Under the pieces are notes generated by a model. It ran no database searches and had not been told where the DNA came from. It worked only from the letters and a program-made list of their open reading frames with translations. From Prevotella heparinolytica (GTDB lineage: Bacteria > Bacteroidota > Bacteroidia > Bacteroidales > Bacteroidaceae), in assembly GCF_004342845.1 (NCBI RefSeq), contig NZ_SLXB01000018.1, positions 23,922-87,921 of the forward strand: 64,000 nt of DNA. Reading direction: 5' to 3'. The translations under genes were made by a program, and so were the position numbers. The first letter of the stretch is position 1, and each line of letters begins with the position of its first letter. Below, one piece after another: positions 34,585 through 42,421 of the stretch.

Positions 34585-35364
34585 TCATCTTTTCAAATCT
34601 TCTTTCAGTTGCGTTATCGCCTTTTCCGCGTCGCCTTCGGCTTCGTTGAGCAGGCTGACGAAACGGCTGCCTATGATGGCGCCCGAAGCGTTGGTGCAAG
34701 CAGAGTCGAAGGTCTGCCTGTTGCTGATGCCGAAGCCCACCATACGCGGATTGCGCAGATGCATGTCTTCTATCTTCTTGAAATAGGCCTGCTTTCGGGC
34801 GTCGAAATCTCGCTGTGCGCCGGTGACGGAGGCGCCGGACACCATGTAGATGAAGCCGTCGGTGTGATTGTCGATTTCCCTGATGCGGTTTTCGTCGGTT
34901 TCGGGGGTGATGAGCATGATGATGCGGATGCCGTGTTTCAGGGCGGTGGCTTTGTAGTCTTTTTCGTAATCGCGGAAAGGGAGGTCGGGGATGATGACGC
35001 CATCGATGCCGCATTCCGCGCATTTCCGGCAGAAAGCCTCGAAGCCGAATTGCATGATGGGGTTGAGGTAGCCCATGAGGATGAGGGGGATGCGCACGTC
35101 ACGGCGGATGCCTTGCAATTGCTCGAAGAGGAGGCGCAGAGACATGCCGTTGCGCAAGGCACGGGCGGCTGCGTCTTGAATGACAATGCCGTCGGCCATG
35201 GGGTCGCTGAAAGGGATGCCGATTTCAATCATGTCCACTCTGTTTTTCTCGAGGGTGCGGATGACGTCGGCAGTGCCGTCGAGCGTGGGGCAGCCGGCAC
35301 AGAAATAGATGGAGAGCAGGTTCTTGGGATTTTCCTTAAAGGTTTGATTGATTCGATTCAACAT
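34585..35364 (-). CDS. trpA: tryptophan synthase alpha chain
   Basis: A TIM-barrel subunit of 259 residues that cleaves indole-3-glycerol phosphate to indole and G3P. The catalytic Glu lies in MIEIGIPFSDPMADG, with the catalytic Asp also in that segment, and MGYLNPIMQFG follows. Length is normal. It pairs with TrpB, which is encoded at the other end of the operon instead of next to it. Last recognised gene of the trp operon. Confidence 0.95.
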   Translation of the reverse strand: MLNRINQTFKENPKNLLSIYFCAGCPTLDGTADVIRTLEKNRVDMIEIGIPFSDPMADGIVIQDAAARALRNGMSLRLLFEQLQGIRRDVRIPLILMGYLNPIMQFGFEAFCRKCAECGIDGVIIPDLPFRDYEKDYKATALKHGIRIIMLITPETDENRIREIDNHTDGFIYMVSGASVTGAQRDFDARKQAYFKKIEDMHLRNPRMVGFGISNRQTFDSACTNASGAIIGSRFVSLLNEAEGDAEKAITQLKEDLKR

Positions 35365-35474
35365 AATGCCTTGATATTTGACGTTCTACAATAGATCTAT
35401 TTATCCTTTCACTTTCGGCTTCCGGTTCCGGGATTTGCCTTTGCCGTTTCGTCGGAAGCATGCGAAGCCGGTTT

Positions 35475-36086
35475 CTAAAACAGCTTCTTCAGAAACCGCT
35501 CGATGCGCTCCGTGTCCTTGATGCCGGGTGAGGTCTCGAAACGGCTGTTGATGTCGATGCCTGCAAAGCGCGGATGGCGGAACTTCCTGATGGCCTCCGC
35601 ACTGTATGGATTGATGCCCCCGCCGAGCAGGAAATCGGTAGAACCGTTGTAGCACAGCAGGAGATTCCAGTCGAACAGGTTGCCCGAACCGCCGTGTTGC
35701 GGACTCTTGGTGTCGAACAGATAGTAGTCGCACAGGCCGTCGTAGGCTGAAACGTCCCGCAGGTCTTTAGGTTGGGCAACGGGGAAGGCCTTGATAAGGT
35801 GCAGTCCGCAGCGACGCAGCGAACGGCAGTATGCGGGCGATTCCTTGCCGTGCAGCTGAATGTAGTTCAACCCGAAACGGTCGGCATACATGAGGATGTT
35901 CTCTTTGCTTTCATCCACGAATATCCCCATGCGTCGGGCGGCTACGGGCAGGTATTCGGGCATCTGGCACAAGCAACGGGGAGACTTGGGATAGAAGATA
36001 AAGCCCATCATGTCCACGCCCAGTTGTTCTACTTTGCGGATGTTGCGGGCTTCCGTCATTCCGCATACTTTCACGATTTTCTTCAT
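35475..36086 (-). CDS. trpF: phosphoribosylanthranilate isomerase
   Basis: A 203-residue TIM barrel that carries out the Amadori rearrangement of PRA to CdRP. The catalytic Cys is in KVCGMTEARN near the N-terminus, with YIQLHGKESP and the phosphate loop LGGGINPYSAEA. A separate protein, not fused to TrpC as in enteric bacteria. The ATG overlaps the trpC stop by 4 bp. Confidence 0.95.
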   Translation of the reverse strand: MKKIVKVCGMTEARNIRKVEQLGVDMMGFIFYPKSPRCLCQMPEYLPVAARRMGIFVDESKENILMYADRFGLNYIQLHGKESPAYCRSLRRCGLHLIKAFPVAQPKDLRDVSAYDGLCDYYLFDTKSPQHGGSGNLFDWNLLLCYNGSTDFLLGGGINPYSAEAIRKFRHPRFAGIDINSRFETSPGIKDTERIERFLKKLF

Positions 36087-36919
36087 AGGGCGGAGAGGGT
36101 TTCAATCATATCTTTCAGTGTGTCGCCCGGAGCATCGGTCTTCATGAAGGTCTCGCCGATGAGAAAGCCCCGGAAACCGGTTGCACGCAGGCGGGCGATG
36201 GTTTCGGGATGCGAAATGCCGCTTTCGGAAACAAGCAGGGGCGTGCCCGTACCTTCTGCGGCTTGCCGGAGCTGTTCTGCTATCCGGAAAGAGTTTTGCA
36301 CGTCGGTGACGAAAGTGCCGAGGTGGCGGTTGTTTATCCCGATCATGTCCACATCCTTGTTTATGAGGGCTGTTTCTGCGGGGCTGTGAATCTCGAACAG
36401 CACCTCCAAACCGAGTGCGTGCGCTTGGGCGGTGAGTGTGCTGCTTTGCTCCGGAGTGAGGCAGGCTGCAATGAGCAGCACGGCATCGGCTCCGACGATG
36501 CGGGCTTGCAAAAGCTGGTACTCGTCGATGATGAAGTCCTTGCGCAGGATGGGGATGTCTACGAGTGGACGGGCTGTGCGGATGTCGCGCAGGGAGCCGC
36601 CGAAGAATTTCTCATCCGTCAGAATGGAGAGTGCGGCGGCTCCGGCGGCTTCGTAGGCCGCAGGGACGACCTCTGCCCGGGCAGTTTCGTTTATCCAGCC
36701 TTTGGAGGGAGAACGCCGTTTGAACTCGGAGATGAGGCCTGTGGGCGATGCCGACAACGCGTGCTTCATGCTGCGGCGGGGAGTCGGCTCTTCTTGCATC
36801 AGAAACTCTACCTGCGCGCGCATATGTTCCGGCGAGATGGCCTGCTTTTGCTGCTCTATCTCCATCTTCTTGTGGGCGATGATGGCCGATAGGATGTCAT
36901 ACTCTTTCTTGTTTGTCAT
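36083..36919 (-). CDS. trpC: indole-3-glycerol phosphate synthase
   Basis: A 278-residue TIM barrel that closes the indole ring. FKRRSPSKGWIN carries the catalytic Lys region, LSILTDEKFFGGSL and PILRKDFIIDEYQL follow, and IGINNRHLGTF is the conserved Asn strand. It is coupled to trpF by a 4-bp overlap. There is a gap of about 75 bp to trpD, without a recognisable promoter. Confidence 0.95.
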   Translation of the reverse strand: MTNKKEYDILSAIIAHKKMEIEQQKQAISPEHMRAQVEFLMQEEPTPRRSMKHALSASPTGLISEFKRRSPSKGWINETARAEVVPAAYEAAGAAALSILTDEKFFGGSLRDIRTARPLVDIPILRKDFIIDEYQLLQARIVGADAVLLIAACLTPEQSSTLTAQAHALGLEVLFEIHSPAETALINKDVDMIGINNRHLGTFVTDVQNSFRIAEQLRQAAEGTGTPLLVSESGISHPETIARLRATGFRGFLIGETFMKTDAPGDTLKDMIETLSAL

Positions 36920-36995
36920 TTTATTTGTTACGGAGTATTGGTTTTGAATGTTGTTTGTAGAAGATTTTATTGCGCCTGAAGATTAAAGCCATACT

Positions 36996-37988
36996 TCAAT
37001 TAATTTCTATGAACTTCTTCAGCGTCCTCAACGCACTTCCGCTTTCCAACGAGCGGCGCGCGATGTCGATGCACTCTTCTATCTCCTTCTGCGGTTCCAT
37101 AACCTGGATGGCAAAGGCGGCGTTGACGACGACGCATTGCGTTTGGGCGGCGGTGGCCTCTCCTTTGAGGATATTGTCGAAGATGCGGGCGGCATCTTCC
37201 TTGCATGCGCCTCCGAACAGTTCTTCGGGACGGGCGGCATTGAATCCGAGGGCTTGCGGACGATAGATGCGCTCGTAGTTGCGGGTCATCACTTTGAACT
37301 CGTCGGTCAGGGAAATCTCGTCGTAGCTGTCGAGGCTGTTGACCACGGCAAAGTCGATGCCCAGTTTATAGAACACGTTGGTGTAGAGGCGCATTTGCGC
37401 AAGGTCGGCAACACCGAGCAACTGGTAGGCCGGCCGGCAGGGATTCACCAACGGTCCGAGCAGGTTGAACAGCGTGCGTACGCCCAATGCCTTGCGCACG
37501 GGGCCTACCGACTTCATGGCGGGGTTGAAAAGCTGTGCATGCAGGTAGGCGATGTTGCACTCCTCCATGCTGCGTTTCAGTCTGTCGGGGTCGTTGCTGA
37601 AGCGCACTCCGTGCTGCTCGATGACATTGCTGGCTCCGCTCACGGAGGTGGCTCCGTAGTTGCCGTGCTTGGCCACTTTGTAGCCGGCTCCGGCAACGAC
37701 GAAGCAAGCACAGGTGGAGATGTTGAACGTATTCTTCCCGTCGCCGCCCGTACCTACGATGTCGATGGGGCGATAGGGTGCGAAGTCTATCGGAATGCGC
37801 GTCTGCATCAGTGCTTCGCGGAAGCCGATAAGTTCGTCTACCGTGATGCCGCGCATTTGGAAGGCTGTCAGCAGCGCAGCTATCTGTGCTTCGGGATACA
37901 TCTCCTTGGTGATGTTGAGGAGGATTTGTTTGGTCTCTTCCGAGCTGAGCTCTTCGTGATTGAAGAGGCGGGATAATATGGCTTTCAT
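36996..37988 (-). CDS. trpD: anthranilate phosphoribosyltransferase
   Basis: A 330-residue enzyme that transfers phosphoribose from PRPP to anthranilate. The PRPP loop VGTGGDGKNTFNIST is intact, followed by KHGNYGATSVSGASNV (family: KHGNRxxSSxxGSADVLE) and GPLVNPCRPAYQLLGV. Separate from TrpG, unlike the enteric fusion. Member of the single leftward trp unit. Confidence 0.95.
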   Translation of the reverse strand: MKAILSRLFNHEELSSEETKQILLNITKEMYPEAQIAALLTAFQMRGITVDELIGFREALMQTRIPIDFAPYRPIDIVGTGGDGKNTFNISTCACFVVAGAGYKVAKHGNYGATSVSGASNVIEQHGVRFSNDPDRLKRSMEECNIAYLHAQLFNPAMKSVGPVRKALGVRTLFNLLGPLVNPCRPAYQLLGVADLAQMRLYTNVFYKLGIDFAVVNSLDSYDEISLTDEFKVMTRNYERIYRPQALGFNAARPEELFGGACKEDAARIFDNILKGEATAAQTQCVVVNAAFAIQVMEPQKEIEECIDIARRSLESGSALRTLKKFIEIN

Positions 37989-38032
37989 ATTTCTTTTATT
38001 TACTTACATTGTGCTTATACCTCTCATTTCGT

Positions 38033-38671
38033 TTAGGCTTTCAACCAGTTTTCCATGATTTTTTTCCCGTCGGGGGTCAGCACGGATTCCGGATGGAACT
38101 GGATGCCTCGGACGTCGTGTTTCCGGTGCTTCAACGCCATGATTTGCCCTTCGGGACTGATGGCGGTGACGGCCAGTTCTTCCGGAAAGTCTTCGGTGTC
38201 GACCACCCAAGAATGGTAGCGTCCCACGGAGATGGTGGCGGGCAGGCCGTTGAAGAGGTAATCGGGAGAGAGCGGCGGGAGGTGAGGAGTCAGCGGTGAA
38301 CGATGGGCGACGAATGCTGTTTCTTTTTCGGGGGCATCTTCTCCTCTGACCGTTATTTCGGTCTGTATGCCGTGAAAGACGTCGCTCAGATTGATGAGTT
38401 TTGCGCCGAACGCTTCTCCGATGGCTTGCTCGCCCAAGCAGACGCCGAGTATCGGTTTTTGTCCGGCGTATGTGCGGATGACGTCAAGCAGCAGTCTGGC
38501 TTCACGGGGAATGCCGGGGCCGGGCGAGAGTATGATTTTGTCATACGGTTGCAATTCTTCGAGGCGGAACCGGTCGTTGCGCAGCACATCCGTTTCTGCG
38601 CCGAGCTCTTTCACCAAATGAGCCAGATTGTAGGTGAAAGAGTCATAATTGTCAATGATTGCTATTTTCAT
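38033..38671 (-). CDS. trpG: anthranilate synthase component II (glutamine amidotransferase)
   Basis: A 212-residue class I amidotransferase that feeds ammonia to TrpE. The triad is visible: Cys in LGVCLGEQA and His-Glu in GIQFHPESVLT. The residue after the nucleophile elbow is Glu where most TrpG have His (GHQ). It is shared with trpE as an adjacent gene (30 bp gap). A PabA role in folate synthesis is also possible. Confidence 0.94.
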   Translation of the reverse strand: MKIAIIDNYDSFTYNLAHLVKELGAETDVLRNDRFRLEELQPYDKIILSPGPGIPREARLLLDVIRTYAGQKPILGVCLGEQAIGEAFGAKLINLSDVFHGIQTEITVRGEDAPEKETAFVAHRSPLTPHLPPLSPDYLFNGLPATISVGRYHSWVVDTEDFPEELAVTAISPEGQIMALKHRKHDVRGIQFHPESVLTPDGKKIMENWLKA

Positions 38672-38701
38672 GTTGTTCGTTGTTTATCGTTTTTTTTCTG
38701 T

Positions 38702-40111
38702 TTACATTTTCTCTGCCATGACGATGGCTTTCTTCAGTGCGCCGAGCTTGTTGTTCACCTCTTGCAGCTCGTACTCCTCGTTGCTCCGGGCCACGATGCC
38801 GCCACCCGCCTGAAACCAGAGCGTTCCGTTGCGGCTGACGAAGGTGCGTATGGTGATGGCCTGATTCAGCGAGCCGTTCAGCCCGATGAAACCGATGCAA
38901 CCGCCGTATGCGCCGCGATTATGCGGTTCCAGTTCGCTGATGAGCTGCATGGCCCGTACTTTCGGCGCACCGCTCAGCGTGCCGGCCGGAAAAGTATCTA
39001 CAAACGTCTTGATGGGGTTGGAGTCGTCGTTCAGCCTTCCGCTGACACGGCTCACGAGGTGGATGACGTGGCTGTAATACTGCGTCTCTTTGTAGAAGTC
39101 CACCTTTACGTCGCGGCAGTTGCGGGAGAGGTCGTTGCGGGCAAGGTCCACCAACATGACGTGTTCGGCGTTCTCCTTCGGGTCATCGCGCAGATAGCGT
39201 GCACCGGCGGCATCCTGTTCGGCGTTGCCGGTGCGCTTCGTGGTTCCGGCAATGAAGTCAATGTAAACCAGTTTTCCCTCGATGCGGCAATGGGTTTCGG
39301 GCGATGAGCCGAAGATACGGAAACCTCCGAAGTCGAAATAGAAGAGGTAGGGCGAGGGGTTGATGCTGCGCAGGGCACGGTAGAGTTTGAAGTCGTCGCC
39401 CGTGAACCGTTGCTCGAAGCGGCGCGAAAGCACAATCTGAAACACGTCGCCGCGCATGCAGTGGGCAATGCCCCGCCGGATGTTGGCTTTGTGCTCGTCG
39501 TCGGTGAGCGGCGAGGTGGTTTCGCCCACAGCCCGGAAATCATACGTCGTATAGTTGCGGTTGCGGATGGCCTTCTGCACCTCGTCCAGCCTTGATTCTT
39601 CGCCGGGCGCCAGCATTTCGAGCAGCATCATCTCGTTTTTGAAATCGTTGAAGACGATGAGATACTTATATAATATGTATAGCATATCGGGTGCGTCGTT
39701 CGTGGCTTCGCGGCTGTCTTTCACGGGGATGTTCTCAAAATAGCGCACGGCATTGAACGAGGTGTAGCCATACAGGCCGCAGTAGTTGCCATATTCGCCT
39801 TCTACGTGAAATCGGCTCAGAAAATCTTTTAGCGCATCCTCCGCGCGGTAGCCGTCGTCTACGGGATGCTCTTCGCGGTCGGCATCGGGCAGGCGGAACA
39901 CAGCCGTGCCGTGGTCGATGCTGAAACTTGCCACCGGACACAGGCCGATGAAGGAGCGGTTGTTTTCGCTTCCGTGATAGTCCGAGCTCTCCATGAGCGC
40001 GCTCTGCGGAAAAATGTCGCGCACTTTCAGATAAGTGCTCACCGGTGTGTGGAGGTCGCCGAGCAGTGTGCGGCTGAGGGTGGTGTAGCGATATTGTTTC
40101 ATTGTTGTCAT
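38702..40111 (-). CDS. trpE: anthranilate synthase component I
   Basis: A 469-residue chorismate-utilising enzyme that makes anthranilate. The C-terminal chorismate-binding domain has QIVLSRRFEQRF, GSSPETHCRIEG, AGTTKRTGNAEQDA and AGTLSGAPKVRAMQLI. The N-terminal region contains the ESSDYHGSENN segment, related to the LLES feedback site for tryptophan. The start could be ATG 40111 or ATG 40102 (MKQYRY), the latter closer to family starts. Lies between trpB and trpG. Confidence 0.94.
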   Translation of the reverse strand: MTTMKQYRYTTLSRTLLGDLHTPVSTYLKVRDIFPQSALMESSDYHGSENNRSFIGLCPVASFSIDHGTAVFRLPDADREEHPVDDGYRAEDALKDFLSRFHVEGEYGNYCGLYGYTSFNAVRYFENIPVKDSREATNDAPDMLYILYKYLIVFNDFKNEMMLLEMLAPGEESRLDEVQKAIRNRNYTTYDFRAVGETTSPLTDDEHKANIRRGIAHCMRGDVFQIVLSRRFEQRFTGDDFKLYRALRSINPSPYLFYFDFGGFRIFGSSPETHCRIEGKLVYIDFIAGTTKRTGNAEQDAAGARYLRDDPKENAEHVMLVDLARNDLSRNCRDVKVDFYKETQYYSHVIHLVSRVSGRLNDDSNPIKTFVDTFPAGTLSGAPKVRAMQLISELEPHNRGAYGGCIGFIGLNGSLNQAITIRTFVSRNGTLWFQAGGGIVARSNEEYELQEVNNKLGALKKAIVMAEKM

Positions 40112-40129
40112 TCGTTTTTCTTCGGAAAG

Positions 40130-41308
40130 TTATTTTTCAAAATCGAGATACGTTTCTATGTCTTTGTCTCCCCGCCCCGAAACGGTGAGCACCACCACAT
40201 CGTCGGGCTTGAAGCTTATTTTTCCCAGCGCGCCGAGTGCATGGGCGCTTTCAAGGGCGGGGATGATGCCTTCGAGACGCGTCAGTTCGTAGGCGGCGCG
40301 GACGGCCTCGTCGTCGTTGACGGAGAGGACGATGGCCCGCTTCTGCGCGGCAAGGTTGGCGTGCATGGGGCCGATGCCCGGATAATCCAGCCCGGCCGAG
40401 ATGGAGTAGGGTTCTTCAATCTGTCCGTCTTCGTTCTGGATGACGTAGGTGCGTGCCCCGTGTATGATGCCCTGTTTGCCCAAAGCGATGGTGGCGGCCG
40501 TCATGCCCGTGTCCGTTCCTTTGCCGCCCGCCTCGGCCAGCACAATCTTCACGCGGTTGTCGTCGATGTAGTGATAGATGGTTCCGGCGGCGTTGCTTCC
40601 TCCGCCTACGCAGGCGATAAGGTAGTCGGGACAGTGGCGTCCCTCCTGTTCGGCAAGTTGTTTCTTTATCTCTTCGCTGATGACTGACTGCAGCCGCGAC
40701 ACCATATCGGGATATGGATGCGGTCCTACGGTGGAGCCGATGATGTAGAAAGTGTCCGACGGATGGCAACACCAGTCACGGATGGCCTCGTTGGTGGCGT
40801 CCTTCAGCGTCATGTTTTCTCCGGTGACGGGAACCACGGTTGCCCCCAGCATCTTTATCTTCTCCACGTTGATGTGTTGGCGTTCCACATCGGTCTTGCC
40901 CATATAGATGACGCATTCCATATCCATCAGGGCGCAGACGGTGGCAGTGGCCACACCGTGTTGTCCGGCGCCGGTTTCGGCAATGATGCGCCGTTTGCTC
41001 ATGCGGCGGGCCAGCAAAATCTGCCCGATGGTGTTGTTTATTTTGTGGGCGCCGGTGTGGTTCAGGTCCTCGCGTTTGAGGTAAATCTTGCAGCCGTACT
41101 TCCGCGATAGGCGGTGTGCCCGATAGAGTGGGGAGGGGCGGCCTACGTAGTCGCGCAGCAACCGGTCGTATTCGCGTTTGAAGTCTTCGCTTTGAAGCAC
41201 GTCGAGGTAGGTGTTTTGCAACTCTTCCACACACTTGTGGAGGATTTCGGGGATGTATGCCCCGCCGAAATCTCCGTAATAACCATCTTTGTCAACTAAA
41301 AAACTCAT
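40130..41308 (-). CDS. trpB: tryptophan synthase beta chain
   Basis: A 392-residue PLP enzyme that condenses indole with serine. The PLP lysine lies in LNHTGAHKINN; GGGSNAAGTIYHY is the phosphate loop; the N-terminus (FLVDKDGYYGDFGGAYIPE) matches the family. The start is ATG 41308; the upstream in-frame stretch covers the attenuator and is leader. It is the first gene of the operon, 37 bp downstream of the leader terminator, so its expression should depend directly on attenuation. Confidence 0.95.
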   Translation of the reverse strand: MSFLVDKDGYYGDFGGAYIPEILHKCVEELQNTYLDVLQSEDFKREYDRLLRDYVGRPSPLYRAHRLSRKYGCKIYLKREDLNHTGAHKINNTIGQILLARRMSKRRIIAETGAGQHGVATATVCALMDMECVIYMGKTDVERQHINVEKIKMLGATVVPVTGENMTLKDATNEAIRDWCCHPSDTFYIIGSTVGPHPYPDMVSRLQSVISEEIKKQLAEQEGRHCPDYLIACVGGGSNAAGTIYHYIDDNRVKIVLAEAGGKGTDTGMTAATIALGKQGIIHGARTYVIQNEDGQIEEPYSISAGLDYPGIGPMHANLAAQKRAIVLSVNDDEAVRAAYELTRLEGIIPALESAHALGALGKISFKPDDVVVLTVSGRGDKDIETYLDFEK

Positions 41309-41344
41309 ATTCGCTGTGTTTAAAATCATCTTGGCGGTAAAACG

Positions 41345-41376
41345 AAAAAAGCCCCGTCGCTTGGTGCGACAGGGCT
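41345..41376 (-). terminator. trp attenuator (intrinsic terminator in the leader)
   Basis: On the minus strand AGCCCTGTCGC and GCGACGGGGCT form an 11-bp stem (one G-U pair) with a 5-nt loop, followed directly by six T residues. It lies between the leader peptide and trpB, inside the transcript. Confidence 0.85.
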
Positions 41377-41437
41377 CTTTCTGTTTTCTGTTGTTCCTTA
41401 TATATACATCGGATATATACATACGAGCGCTGCTCCC

Positions 41438-41500
41438 TTACGACTGTCGGAGTTGTAACGGACGCCACCACCAATATGTATTTACCGATATTGTTCTCAT
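41438..41500 (-). CDS. trpL: trp leader peptide (20 aa, three consecutive Trp)
   Basis: A 20-codon frame, ATG 41500 to TAA 41438, with TAT TGG TGG TGG CGT in its centre (TYWWWRP). It begins about 20 nt after the predicted transcription start and ends about 60 nt before the attenuator stem. Three adjacent Trp codons in such a short leader frame upstream of trp genes are the hallmark of ribosome-mediated attenuation: at low charged tRNA-Trp the ribosome stalls there. The competing antiterminator fold is not worked out here. Confidence 0.85.
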   Translation of the reverse strand: MRTISVNTYWWWRPLQLRQS

Positions 41501-41524
41501 TGTCTTTTTTTGTTTTTACGGGGG

Positions 41525-41555
41525 CAAATATAAGCACTTTGTTTTTACCTCCAAA
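41525..41555 (-). promoter_or_regulatory. trp operon promoter
   Basis: On the minus strand TTTG (complement of 41552-41555), a 19-bp spacer and TATATTTG (41525-41532) give a perfect Bacteroides promoter. The start should lie near 41518. Confidence 0.85.
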
Positions 41556-41680
41556 ATAAAACTTACTTTTTTTCTTCGGGAGAACATTTTTCTTGATTCA
41601 CTGTTCTATGATAAGAGGGTATCCGGAAGAAACGGCGATATATTTTCACGGTTTTCGTTCCGGGTTATTCGGATAAAATG

Positions 41681-41688
41681 TATCTTCG
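41681..41688 (+). promoter_or_regulatory. -7 box of the DUF308 gene
   Basis: TATCTTCG, one base from the consensus, 17 bp upstream of the ATG at 41706. Confidence 0.4.
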
Positions 41689-41705
41689 CAAAAAAACAGA
41701 GGCTC

Positions 41706-42281
41706 ATGAGAGGATTAAGTTATTCTTTTTTGCGTGCTATATGCGCGTTGGTGATAGGCCTGATATTGGTGATGTTTCCCGATAAGGCCGGCGATTATCT
41801 TGTGATTACGATAGGTGTTGTTTTTTTGGTGCCTTCGCTAATCAGTATCATAGGTTATTTTGTGCAGCCTGCCGAGGCGCGTCTTCGTTTTCCGATTGAG
41901 GGAGTGGGCAGCCTGTTGTTTGGTGCATGGCTCATCATCATGCCCGATTTCTTTGCAGATCTGCTGACCTTTGTGCTGGGATTCATCCTCGTGATGGGCG
42001 GGGTGCAGCAAATAGCCTCGCTTTCTGCCGCCCGTCGCTGGATGCCGGTGCCGGGAGGGTTCTATGTGGTGCCCGTATTGATTTTGCTTGCCGGACTGAT
42101 TGCGCTGTTCAATCCCACGGGAGTGCGTTCCACGGCATTTGTCATCATTGGTATCGGCTGTTTGGTGTATGCCGCCTCGGAACTCCTGAACTGGTTCAAA
42201 TTCATGCGCCGCCGTCCCAAAGAACCGGAGAGTCCTGTAAAGAAACTGGCCGATATCGAGGACGCCGAGATTATCGACTGA
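41706..42281 (+). CDS. HdeD/DUF308-like membrane protein
   Basis: A 191-residue inner-membrane protein with six hydrophobic helices in three pairs and a charged cytoplasmic tail (about 163-191, KFMRRRPKEPESPVKKLADI). The repeating helix pairs with Gly-rich turns (ALVIGLILVMFPDKAG, GSLLFGAWLIIMPDFFAD) are typical of DUF308/HdeD. I choose ATG 41706 over the long upstream frame, which runs antisense through the trp leader. Role unknown; HdeD in E. coli is tied to acid resistance, but that cannot be carried over. Confidence 0.8.
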   Translation: MRGLSYSFLRAICALVIGLILVMFPDKAGDYLVITIGVVFLVPSLISIIGYFVQPAEARLRFPIEGVGSLLFGAWLIIMPDFFADLLTFVLGFILVMGGVQQIASLSAARRWMPVPGGFYVVPVLILLAGLIALFNPTGVRSTAFVIIGIGCLVYAASELLNWFKFMRRRPKEPESPVKKLADIEDAEIID

Positions 42282-42294
42282 TTTCCCCGATTCA

Positions 42295-42382
42295 CACTTC
42301 TAAGTGCGTAAGCCTGCGCTTGTACAACCGAACGTTTACACTTGTACAAGCGCAGGACGATACTTGTACAAGTGTAAAACGC
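42295..42382. repeat. 22-bp-period array D (family II, CTTGTACAAG)
   Basis: Four 22-bp units starting at 42295, 42317, 42339 and 42361. The last two contain the full palindrome CTTGTACAAG, the second has CTTGTACAAC, and the first is degenerate (CTTCTAAGTG). It sits between the convergent DUF308 and carB genes, so it is not a leader of either. The stems have no loop, so it is not a terminator. Confidence 0.8.
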
Positions 42383-42421
42383 TGATTGCCTTTGAATTAT
42401 AAATATCTTTTCCCGATAGCC

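Noticed and set aside
42295..42382. Terminator for the convergent genes
   Set aside because: The palindromes have no loop and no T run; the 22-bp phasing is better explained as binding sites.
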